In this document: piece by piece, positions 1 through 5,829 of the stretch
Position numbering within the stretch: the first letter of the stretch is position 1
Layout of the letters: each line of letters begins with the position of its first letter
Assembly: GCA_023387085.1 (NCBI GenBank)
Contig: JAEWIL010000034.1
Span: 1-11,150, forward strand
DNA length: 11,150 bases
Direction: 5' to 3'
DNA from: Pseudomonadota bacterium
GTDB taxonomy: Bacteria > Pseudomonadota > Alphaproteobacteria > Sphingomonadales > Sphingomonadaceae
Program-made: the position numbers and the translations under genes
Notes under the pieces: model-generated
What the model was told of the DNA's origin: nothing
What the model saw: the letters and a program-made list of their open reading frames with translations, nothing else
Database searches by the model: none

Positions 1-33
1 TCCTCAGGCCGTTTCGATCGATAGTTGCCATAG

Positions 34-170
34 GATCCTCCCCGCTTGCGGGGAGGGGGACCGCCGCCAAGCGGTGGTGGAGGGGGCTATCGTCCTGAAG
101 CGTTGCGTGAGGACGCGCACACCCTCCGCCAGCCCTGCGGGCTGCCACCTCCCCACAAGTGCGGAGGATC
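34..170. repeat. Composite intergenic palindromic repeat
   Basis: Outer arms GATCCTCC (34-41) and GGAGGATC (163-170) are perfect inverted repeats. Inside them are four further hairpins. The first is CCTCCCCGC/GCGGGGAGG with a TT loop (37-56). The second is ACCGCCGC/GCGGTGGT with one G-T wobble and a CAA loop (60-78). The third is CAGCCC/GGGCTG with a TGC loop (130-144). The fourth is 148-167, with CCTCC/GGAGG and CAC/GTG arms and one mismatch. The two outer hairpins and the outer arms are alternative pairings. The region has no convincing gene. From memory, GC-rich elements with this GATCCTCCCC...GGAGGATC outline are dispersed between genes in sphingomonads, but I could not check copy number. 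It may act as a transcript end or stabiliser, or it may be a non-autonomous mobile repeat. Confidence 0.7.
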
Positions 171-176
171 GTCTTA

Positions 177-196
177 AATCCGCCACAAAGCGGACT
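177..196 (-). terminator. Candidate terminator of the HTH/membrane-protein operon
   Basis: Read on the minus strand, AGTCCGC pairs with GCGGATT (five Watson-Crick G/C/A/T pairs, a G-T wobble and a closing A-T) around a TTTGTG loop, and TTTAAG follows. It begins 8 bases after the stop of the XRE-type gene. The stem is short and the T tract is modest, so this is a weak intrinsic terminator at best. The larger palindromic repeat just beyond it could also serve. Confidence 0.4.
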
Positions 197-203
197 CTCC
201 GGT

Positions 204-419
204 TCAATCCTCTTCCCACTGGAACACCGCTTCGAGCGGTTTGTCGAAGGTGCGCGCGATGCGGAAGGCGACCTCGAGCGACGGGGAATATTTGCCCTGT
301 TCGATCGCCGCGATCGTCTGCCGCGTCACCCCGACGCGGTCGCCGAGGTCGCCTTGGGTCATCTCGCCGGCAAGGAAACGCAGCGTGCGGATATCGTTTC
401 TGAAGGGGGGCTTAGCCAT
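204..419 (-). CDS. Small XRE-family HTH transcriptional regulator
   Basis: The product is 71 residues and is almost entirely one helix-turn-helix domain of the Cro/C1 (XRE) fold. Residues 20-45 contain MTQGDLGDRVGVTRQTIAAIE, the typical sequence in which TR-QTI forms the recognition helix. KYSPSLEVAFRIARTF and a short acidic tail (EAVFQWEED) complete the five-helix domain. This compact type resembles the YgzD/YozG-like regulators of Firmicutes and many other bacteria, which lack a sensor domain. The ATG overlaps the end of the upstream membrane-protein gene by 8 bases (ATGGCTAA), so translation is probably coupled and the two proteins are probably functionally linked. I infer that it binds its own promoter region, possibly the dyad at 867-900. 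No ligand can be read from the sequence. Confidence 0.9.
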   Translation of the reverse strand: MAKPPFRNDIRTLRFLAGEMTQGDLGDRVGVTRQTIAAIEQGKYSPSLEVAFRIARTFDKPLEAVFQWEED

Positions 420-837
420 GCCAGCCCCTCCGGTAGCTCGTCACCACGACCAGCAATCCGACCGTTTCGGCGACGACGATCGCGAACAGCGCGCTGTTGA
501 CGATGTGCATCGGCGGATCGGTGAAAGGCATGACGACGCCGACGACGATCGTACCCGTCAGCAGGACATAATAGGCGACCCGCGTGCCGCGCGCAGCGAT
601 CGCGCGGTCGCGCTCGTCGACGCGCGATTGCGGCAGTTTGCGCGCGGCGATCGCGAGCCAGATATGTCCGGCGATCACCACGACCGCCTGCGTCGCGGCG
701 ATGGTACCGAACAACCATAGCATCGCGAAGCGGTCGCTACCGGCGGGATGGCCCGCCAGAATCAATCCGAAATAGAGACTGTAGGCCAGCAGCATCGCGA
801 CCAGCGTCAGCCAGGCCTTTTTCTCGGTATAGGTCAT
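412..837 (-). CDS. Four-helix inner-membrane protein paired with the HTH regulator
   Basis: The protein has 141 residues and no family that I recognise with certainty. Hydrophobic segments lie at about 9-28, 39-63, 86-104 and 112-134, which suggests four transmembrane helices with both ends cytoplasmic. A charged cytoplasmic loop between helices 2 and 3 contains SRVDERDRAIAARGTRVAYY. The DERD-x-I pattern just before a helix recalls DUF2178-like membrane proteins, which are also often next to a small XRE regulator. That resemblance is a memory-based inference. The gene is first in a two-gene operon and its stop overlaps the start of the regulator gene. The Shine-Dalgarno before the ATG is weak (GGAAA, well upstream). 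Plausible roles are membrane-stress sensing, immunity, or sequestration of the regulator, but nothing in the sequence decides between these. Confidence 0.8.
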   Translation of the reverse strand: MTYTEKKAWLTLVAMLLAYSLYFGLILAGHPAGSDRFAMLWLFGTIAATQAVVVIAGHIWLAIAARKLPQSRVDERDRAIAARGTRVAYYVLLTGTIVVGVVMPFTDPPMHIVNSALFAIVVAETVGLLVVVTSYRRGWHG

Positions 838-866
838 CGGGGTATATTTCCAATGTTTGCTATAGA

Positions 867-900
867 TGACTTCATGTTAAATGTATAAAACATAAAGTCA
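867..900. promoter_or_regulatory. Imperfect dyad in the divergent promoter region upstream of panB
   Basis: TGACTTCATGTT (867-878) and AACATAAAGTCA (889-900) are inverted repeats that match at 11 of 12 positions around a 10-base AT-rich spacer. The inner half-sites ATGTT (874-878) and AACAT (889-893) span 20 bases, a size suited to an XRE dimer. The dyad covers a plus-strand TATAAA (884-889), a possible -10 for panB. On the minus strand it covers a TATACA/TATAGC pair with 17-base spacing (887-882 and 864-859), a possible promoter for the membrane-protein operon. The stretch is strikingly AT-rich compared with its surroundings. Binding by the adjacent regulator is inference. Confidence 0.5.
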
Positions 901-978
901 AGATGATTTTACATGGACAATGTGCGGGTGGAGTTTGGAGCTTTCGCTCGCGGGTATGACGGGCTAGACCCCCGCGCC

Positions 979-1842
979 ATGTCCACGCTCCCCAAAACGC
1001 TCACCCTCGACACCTCGACGAGCCGCGCCAACCCGACGCCGCAGCCGATGAAGCGCCTGACCGTCCCGCGCATTCGCCAGCGCAAGGGCGGAGAGCCGAT
1101 CGTGATGCTCACGGCCTATACCGTCCGCATGGCGCAGCTCCTCGACCCGCATTGCGACATGCTGCTAGTCGGCGATTCGCTCGCGCAGGTCATCTATGGC
1201 CTGCCGCACACCGTCGGCGTCACGATGGACATGATGGCCCTGCACGGCGCCGCGGTCGTGCGCGGCAGCTATCATGCGGCGGTGATCGTCGACATGCCCT
1301 TCGGCAGCTATGAGGGCAGCCCCGAGCAGGCGTTCGACAACGCCGCGCGGTTGCTCAAGGAAACCGGTGCTGCCGCGGTGAAGGTCGAGGGTGGCAAGGT
1401 GCTGGCCCCCACAATCGAATTCCTGACCCAGCGCGGGATCCCGGTGATGGGGCACGTCGGATTGACGCCGCAGGCGGTGAACATCCTCGGTGGCTATGGC
1501 GTTCGGGGCAAGAGCGAGGAGGAAGCCCGCTCGATCGTCGAGGATGCGGTCGCGGTCGCGCAGGCCGGCGCGTTCTCGATCGTGATCGAGGGCGTGCTCG
1601 AATCGATCGCCATCGAGATCACGAACAAGGTCGGTTGCCCGACGATCGGTATCGGTGCGTCGGCGCAGTGCGATGGGCAGGTGCTGGTGACCGACGATAT
1701 GCTCGGCATGTTCGAGCGCGTTCCCAAATTCGTGAAGCGCTATCAGGATATGGCAAGCGTGGTGAACGGCGCGGTGAAGGAATATGCCGACGAGGTCAGG
1801 TCCCGTTCATTCCCGACCGAAGATCAGATATATTCGGGTTAA
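979..1842 (+). CDS. panB: 3-methyl-2-oxobutanoate hydroxymethyltransferase (ketopantoate hydroxymethyltransferase)
   Basis: PanB transfers a hydroxymethyl group from 5,10-methylenetetrahydrofolate to 2-oxoisovalerate. This makes ketopantoate, the first committed step of pantothenate and CoA synthesis, in the cytoplasm. The 287-residue product has the family's TIM-barrel motifs in order. They are VGDS with metal ligand D66, VDMPFGSYE with D105, the KVEGG signature (K135, E137), MGHVGLTPQ with H159, VIEG with E204, and TIGIGAS. I chose ATG 979 (MSTLPKTLTL) because homologues I remember begin near there. The frame is open upstream to ATG 913, which would add 22 residues of non-family sequence. 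Neither start has a strong Shine-Dalgarno. A small hairpin, CGCGGG/CCCGCG (949-954 with 971-976), lies just before 979. The gene opens a plus-strand series that leads into the TPR/bamB/der genes, 98 bases away. Confidence 0.96.
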   Translation: MSTLPKTLTLDTSTSRANPTPQPMKRLTVPRIRQRKGGEPIVMLTAYTVRMAQLLDPHCDMLLVGDSLAQVIYGLPHTVGVTMDMMALHGAAVVRGSYHAAVIVDMPFGSYEGSPEQAFDNAARLLKETGAAAVKVEGGKVLAPTIEFLTQRGIPVMGHVGLTPQAVNILGGYGVRGKSEEEARSIVEDAVAVAQAGAFSIVIEGVLESIAIEITNKVGCPTIGIGASAQCDGQVLVTDDMLGMFERVPKFVKRYQDMASVVNGAVKEYADEVRSRSFPTEDQIYSG

Positions 1843-1880
1843 GGTCGCGGGTCGCGCACAGTGAATCGCTTGGCCTTTTT

Positions 1881-1908
1881 CGCCGCCGTCGCTAAGGAAG
1901 CGGCGGCG
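1881..1908 (+). other. GC-rich hairpin in the leader of the YfgM-like gene
   Basis: CGCCGCCG (1881-1888) pairs perfectly with CGGCGGCG (1901-1908) around a 12-base loop. It lies 32 bases before the TTG start of the next gene, in the 98-base gap after panB. The T run (1876-1880) precedes the stem rather than following it, so this is not a standard intrinsic terminator for either strand. It could be an RNA processing or stability element, or a partial attenuator. Confidence 0.4.
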
Positions 1909-1940
1909 CGGAGCCGGTTTGAAGATTATGGAGGTTTGAA

Positions 1941-2738
1941 TTGGCTCTGAGCCCGACGAACGACGCGGCCTTATTGCAGGAAGTCGATGAAGCCGTCCGC
2001 AAGGATCGGCTCGACACGATCATGCAGCGTTTCGGGCGCTGGATTGTCGGCGGGGCCGTCGCTGCGCTGCTCGCATTCGGCGGCTATCTTTATTGGGGGC
2101 ACCGCCAGGAAATCGCGCGCGGCGAAAAGGCCGAGGAGTTGCTCGCCGCCTTCGGCAAGGTGAAGGCCGGTCAGCCGACCGCCGCGACGACGGCGCTCAA
2201 GGCGCTCGAGGGCGAAGGCAATGCCGCCTATCGCGCCGCGGCGCTGATCGAGCAGTCGAACCTGAAGGCGCAGACCGGCGACCTGAAGGCCGCGGCCGCA
2301 TTGATGGCAAAGATCGCGGCCGATACCAAGGTCGATCAGTCGCTGCGCGACATGGCGCTGATCCGCCAGACCGCGCTCGAATTCGACACGCTGAAGCCCG
2401 AGACGATCGTGGCGCGGCTGAAACCGATCGTCGATTCCAAGGATCCCGTTTCGAGCTGGTTCCCGAGCGCCGCCGAACTCAGTGCAGCGGCTTATTATCA
2501 GCTGGGCAATTTCGATCAGGCGGGCAAGCTGTACGGACGTATCGCCAAGATACCGGGCGTCAGCAAATCGCTGCAGTCGCGCGCGGTGCAGATGGCGGGG
2601 ATGTTGGGGGTCGATGCCGTCGCCGACCGTGCGGCCGACAGCCTGAAGGCCGAAGTGGAGGGCGCGCAGGCCGCCGCCAGGGACCAGAAAGGCACGCCGG
2701 GCGCAGCGGCGGCCGTGAAGAGTGAGGAAGCCAAATAA
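1941..2738 (+). CDS. YfgM-like membrane-anchored tetratricopeptide protein
   Basis: The product is 265 residues. A charged cytoplasmic N-terminus (about 1-33) is followed by one transmembrane segment (about 34-52, WIVGGAVAALLAFGGYLYW). A periplasmic alanine-rich alpha-helical region follows, with TPR-like helix pairs (for example AAYRAAALIEQSNLKAQTGD and AAAYYQLGNFDQAGKLYG), then a low-complexity Ala/Lys/Glu tail. This is the architecture of E. coli YfgM and the TPR_21/DUF2133 family, ancillary subunits of the SecYEG translocon that work with periplasmic chaperones. The start is TTG at 1941: it has a clear GGAGG (1930-1934) six bases upstream and yields the family-type N-terminus. The stop is one base from the bamB ATG, so the two genes are co-transcribed. 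The gene order matches yfgM-bamB-der in E. coli, which strongly supports the call. Confidence 0.88.
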   Translation: MALSPTNDAALLQEVDEAVRKDRLDTIMQRFGRWIVGGAVAALLAFGGYLYWGHRQEIARGEKAEELLAAFGKVKAGQPTAATTALKALEGEGNAAYRAAALIEQSNLKAQTGDLKAAAALMAKIAADTKVDQSLRDMALIRQTALEFDTLKPETIVARLKPIVDSKDPVSSWFPSAAELSAAAYYQLGNFDQAGKLYGRIAKIPGVSKSLQSRAVQMAGMLGVDAVADRAADSLKAEVEGAQAAARDQKGTPGAAAAVKSEEAK

Positions 2739-2739
2739 T

Positions 2740-4074
2740 ATGCGGAAACGCCATTATGTGATTTGTGCGGCGCTGCTTGCGTTGCCGCTTGCCGGCTGCG
2801 GCGCCTTCAAGGGCAACGGCGGTCCCAAGACGCCGACCGTCGGCCAGCGTGTCTCGATCCTGTCGAACGACAACAGCATCAAGGTCGATCCGACGACCGA
2901 GGCGGTCGCGGTCGTCTTGCCCGATCCGGTGGTCAACGCCGCCTGGGCCCAGTCGGGCGGCAACGCCTCGAAATCGATGGGCCACCCGGCCCTTGGTGCG
3001 GCGCGCGAGAAAGTGTGGGAAGCGCGCGTCGCCGGCAGCACCAACAAGCAGCGCCTCGCCTCGTCGCCGGTGATCGCCGACAACCGCCTGTTCGTCGTCG
3101 ATACCGACGCGGTGGTGACGGCCTATGCCGCCGATACGGGCGCCAAGTTGTGGAGCGTGTCGATCGGCAGCACGGGCAAGGATTACAAGAATTCGCTGTT
3201 CGGCGGCGGTGCCGGCGTCGACGGCAGCACCGTCTATGCGACGAGCGGATCGGGCGATGTCGCGGCGCTCAATGTCGCCGACGGCAGCGTGTTGTGGAAA
3301 GCGAAGCCTGCCGGGCCGCTGCGCGGGGCGCCGACGGTCGCCTTCGGCGGCGTCTATGTGATCAGCCAGGACAACCAGATTTTCGCGCTCAACGCCGCGA
3401 GCGGCGCGGTGCAGTGGCAGGCGACCGCGTCGCTCGAACCCGGCAGCGTTTTCGGTGCGGCGTCGCCAGCGGCGGGGCAGGGCACGATCGTCGCGGGCTA
3501 TTCGTCGGGCGAGGTGCAGGCCTATCGCTACGAGAATGGCCGCGACCTTTGGGAAGATGCGCTGGCGCGCACGTCGATGGCGCTGTCGGTGTCGACGCTG
3601 TCCGACGTCGATGCCGATCCGGTGATCGACCGCGGCCGCGTCTTCGCGCTCGGCCAGGGCGGCCGCATGGCAAGCTATGAGCTGGTCACCGGCCAGCGTA
3701 CCTGGGAAATCTCGATCGCGGGCATTTCGACGCCCTATGTCGTCGGCGAGTGGGTCTATGCGATGACCGACGACGGCAAGCTGCTGTGCGTCGCGCGCGG
3801 CAGCGGCAAGGTGCGCTGGATCCAGCAGCTCGCACGTTACCGCGTCGAGACCGAAAAGAAGAAGAAGGACCCGATCCGCTGGACCGGTCCGATTCTGGCG
3901 GGCGGCCGCCTGATCGCGGTGAACAGCGAGGGCCAGCTGGTCGAATTCTCGCCCGCCGACGGGTCGACGCTCGCGACGACCGAGTTCAAGGCCCCGCTGT
4001 CGCAGACGCCGGTGGTCGCGAACAATATTTTGTATATTCTGGCAGACGACGGCACCATCACGGCCTGGCGCTGA
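2740..4074 (+). CDS. bamB: Outer-membrane assembly lipoprotein BamB (PQQ-like beta-propeller)
   Basis: The product is 444 residues with a lipoprotein signal peptide. It has a basic MRKRH, a hydrophobic stretch, and the lipobox L17-A18-G19-C20, so it should be cleaved before Cys20, lipidated and sorted to the outer membrane. The mature part is a run of PQQ-type beta-propeller repeats, each with the pattern V/L-Y-x(3)-DG-x-L-x-A-L-x(5)-G-x(3)-W. Examples are VYATSGSGDVAALNVADGSVLW, VYVISQDNQIFALNAASGAVQW, VYAMTDDGKLLCVARGSGKVRW and the closing LYILADDGTITAW. BamB is the propeller scaffold of the BAM complex, which inserts beta-barrel proteins. ATG 2740 is preferred over the upstream in-frame GTG 2722 because it gives a proper signal peptide and has GAGGAAG (2723-2729) about ten bases upstream. 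It starts one base after the YfgM-like gene. A lysine-rich insertion (EKKKKDP) lies late in the propeller. Confidence 0.93.
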   Translation: MRKRHYVICAALLALPLAGCGAFKGNGGPKTPTVGQRVSILSNDNSIKVDPTTEAVAVVLPDPVVNAAWAQSGGNASKSMGHPALGAAREKVWEARVAGSTNKQRLASSPVIADNRLFVVDTDAVVTAYAADTGAKLWSVSIGSTGKDYKNSLFGGGAGVDGSTVYATSGSGDVAALNVADGSVLWKAKPAGPLRGAPTVAFGGVYVISQDNQIFALNAASGAVQWQATASLEPGSVFGAASPAAGQGTIVAGYSSGEVQAYRYENGRDLWEDALARTSMALSVSTLSDVDADPVIDRGRVFALGQGGRMASYELVTGQRTWEISIAGISTPYVVGEWVYAMTDDGKLLCVARGSGKVRWIQQLARYRVETEKKKKDPIRWTGPILAGGRLIAVNSEGQLVEFSPADGSTLATTEFKAPLSQTPVVANNILYILADDGTITAWR

Positions 4075-4078
4075 TCGC

Positions 4079-4102
4079 GTCCGGGCCGGGGGCGGCCCGG
4101 AC
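4079..4102 (+). other. Perfect intergenic hairpin between bamB and der
   Basis: GTCCGGGCC (4079-4087) and GGCCCGGAC (4094-4102) form a perfect nine-base-pair stem with a GGGGGC loop. It starts 4 bases after the bamB stop and ends 17 bases before the der ATG. AAGATAGG follows instead of a T tract, so it is not a classical terminator. It could protect the 3' end of the upstream message or lower read-through, adjusting the ratio of BamB to Der. Confidence 0.5.
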
Positions 4103-4119
4103 AAGATAGGAACCAAGCC

Positions 4120-5517
4120 ATGGCGCGATCCGCGACGATCGCCATTGTCGGCCGGCCGAATGTCGGCAAGTCGACCTTGTTCAACCGGCTCGTCGGCAAG
4201 CGCCTCGCGCTCGTCGACGACCAGCCGGGGGTGACGCGCGACCGGCGCGAGGGCGATGGCAAGTTGCTCGGGCTCGAATTTCTGATCGTCGACACGGCGG
4301 GGTTCGAGGATCAGGATGCCGCGACCCTGCCCGGCCGCATGCGCGTCCAGACCGAAAAGGCGGTGCGCGAGGCCGATGCCGCGCTGTTCATGATCGATGG
4401 ACGCGCCGGGGTGACGCCGCTCGACGAGGAAATCGCGCGCTGGCTGCGCAGCGAGGACACGCCGATCATCCTGCTGGTCAACAAGGCCGAGGGCAAGCAG
4501 GGCGAGGCGGGATTGATGGAAGCCTGGTCGCTCGGTTTCGACAATCCGATTCCGTTCAGCGCCGAGCATGGCGAAGGGATCGTCGATCTGTTCGACGCGC
4601 TGCGCCCGATCGTCGAAGCGCATGACGACGCCGCCGCCGATGCCCTGCCTCCGCCGGTCGAGGGAGAGGAGGGCGACGAGGGCGAGGACGCGCCACTCGG
4701 TCCCATGAAACTCGCGATCGTCGGCCGGCCGAATGCCGGCAAATCTACACTGATCAACCGCATGGTCGGCGAGGACCGCCTGATCACCGGTCCGGAAGCC
4801 GGGATCACGCGCGATTCGATCCGCGTCGACTGGCAATGGGAAAATGACGGCGAGGTTCACGAAATCCAGCTGTTCGACACGGCGGGCATGCGCAAGCGCG
4901 CCAAAGTGCAGGACAAGCTGGAAAAACTGTCGGTCGCTGACGCGCTGCACGCGGTCGATTTCGCCGAGGTCGTGGTGCTGCTGCTCGACGCGACCAAGGG
5001 CCTCGAGGCGCAGGATCTGCGCATCGCCGACAGGGTGCTGCAGGAAGGGCGCGCGCTGATCGTCGCGCTCAACAAATGGGACGTCGCCGAGAATCCATCG
5101 GCCCTCTACAATGGCGTGCGTGCCGCGCTCGACGATGGCCTGAGCCAGGTCAAGGGCGTGCCCGTGCTGAGTATTTCGGGCGCGACGGGGAAGGGGATCG
5201 ACACGCTCGTCCGCGTTGCCTTTGAACAGCGCGCGATCTGGACCAACCGCGTTTCGACCGCGAAACTCAATCGCTGGTTCGAGGGCGCGGTCGAAAGCAA
5301 TCCGCCACCGGCGCCGGGCGGCAAGCGTATCAAGCTGCGCTACATCACGCAGGCGCGCACGCGGCCGCCGACCTTCGTCGTGTTCGGCAGCCGGACCGAC
5401 GCGCTGCCGGGCAGCTATGAACGCTATCTGGTCAACGGCATGCGCAAGGAACTCGGGTTCCAGGGTGTTCCGGTGCGCCTCAATTTCCGCAATTCGCGCA
5501 ATCCCTATGACGAGTGA
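4120..5517 (+). CDS. der: Ribosome-assembly GTPase Der (EngA)
   Basis: Der is an essential cytoplasmic GTPase with two tandem G domains that acts in maturation of the 50S ribosomal subunit. The 465-residue length is normal. G domain 1 has GRPNVGKS (11-18), DTAG (58-61) and NKAE (121-124). An acidic linker (about 177-195, VEGEEGDEGED) follows. G domain 2 has GRPNAGKS (202-209), DTAG (253-256) and NKWD (318-321). A C-terminal KH-like domain (about 375-460) ends in RLNFRNSRNPYDE. The G4 motif of domain 1 carries Glu where NKxD is usual. I believe this is seen in other alphaproteobacterial Der proteins, so I do not take it as damage. ATG 4120 follows a weak AGGAA and a hairpin. The last 11 bases overlap the TusA-like gene. 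Confidence 0.97.
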   Translation: MARSATIAIVGRPNVGKSTLFNRLVGKRLALVDDQPGVTRDRREGDGKLLGLEFLIVDTAGFEDQDAATLPGRMRVQTEKAVREADAALFMIDGRAGVTPLDEEIARWLRSEDTPIILLVNKAEGKQGEAGLMEAWSLGFDNPIPFSAEHGEGIVDLFDALRPIVEAHDDAAADALPPPVEGEEGDEGEDAPLGPMKLAIVGRPNAGKSTLINRMVGEDRLITGPEAGITRDSIRVDWQWENDGEVHEIQLFDTAGMRKRAKVQDKLEKLSVADALHAVDFAEVVVLLLDATKGLEAQDLRIADRVLQEGRALIVALNKWDVAENPSALYNGVRAALDDGLSQVKGVPVLSISGATGKGIDTLVRVAFEQRAIWTNRVSTAKLNRWFEGAVESNPPPAPGGKRIKLRYITQARTRPPTFVVFGSRTDALPGSYERYLVNGMRKELGFQGVPVRLNFRNSRNPYDE

Positions 5518-5734
5518 CGCGCCGGCCCGTGTGGTCGACGCGCGCGGCATGCGGTGCCCGTGGCCTGCGCTGCGCCTCGCGCGGGCGATGCGCGACGCGG
5601 ACGAGGTCTTGCTGTTCGCCGACGATCCGCAGGCAGGCCGCGAAGTCGCTGCGCTCGCGGGCGAACATGGCTGGCACGTCGCTGACGAAGCTGATGCAGC
5701 CGACGGGGGGCGCTGGCGCGTGCGTCGCGGCTGA
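5507..5734 (+). CDS. TusA-family sulfurtransferase-like protein
   Basis: This is a small gene of 75 residues, easily missed because the same frame stays open upstream inside der. It starts at ATG 5507 within the last codons of der (11-base overlap in another frame), a typical arrangement for translational coupling. The N-terminus, VVDARGMRCPWPALRLARAM, is the TusA/SirA/YeeD signature. It has the CPxP motif at Cys17-Pro18-Trp19-Pro20, where the cysteine carries a persulfide, followed by the first helix. VLLFADDPQAGREVAALAGEHGWHV completes the two-layer beta-alpha fold, and a basic WRVRRG ends it. Classical TusA passes sulfur to TusBCD for tRNA 2-thiouridine synthesis. Other members serve molybdenum cofactor or selenium metabolism, so the partner here is unknown. 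No sulfur-metabolism neighbour is present, and the coupling to der suggests simple co-expression. Confidence 0.88.
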   Translation: MTSDAPARVVDARGMRCPWPALRLARAMRDADEVLLFADDPQAGREVAALAGEHGWHVADEADAADGGRWRVRRG

Positions 5735-5747
5735 CCCAGAATGGGTC
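5733..5747 (+). terminator. Hairpin at the 3' end of the TusA-like gene
   Basis: GACCCA (5733-5738) and TGGGTC (5742-5747) form a perfect stem around a GAA triloop, beginning within the stop codon. GTCTTCTG follows, which is pyrimidine-rich but not a true T run. A T6 run occurs only at 5783-5788. It may be a weak terminator or a 3'-end stabiliser that separates the der operon from the hpt gene. The 95-base gap after the TusA-like gene holds no promoter that I can recognise. Confidence 0.35.
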
Positions 5748-5829
5748 GTCTTCTGCGCCGCAGGCAATGGGCCCGTAACCTCTTTTTTACCGACTTCGGC
5801 CATGGTGGGCATCGGGACCAAGGACCGAT

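Noticed and set aside
74..720. Several plus-strand open frames over the repeat and the HTH/membrane genes
   Set aside because: They are antisense to the two convincing minus-strand genes, are Arg-rich with no motifs, and disagree with the clear HTH signature on the other strand.
4120..5517. NKAE in G domain 1 of Der as an inactivating change
   Set aside because: All other nucleotide-binding motifs are intact. I believe Glu at this position occurs in other alphaproteobacterial Der proteins, so it is more likely normal variation.
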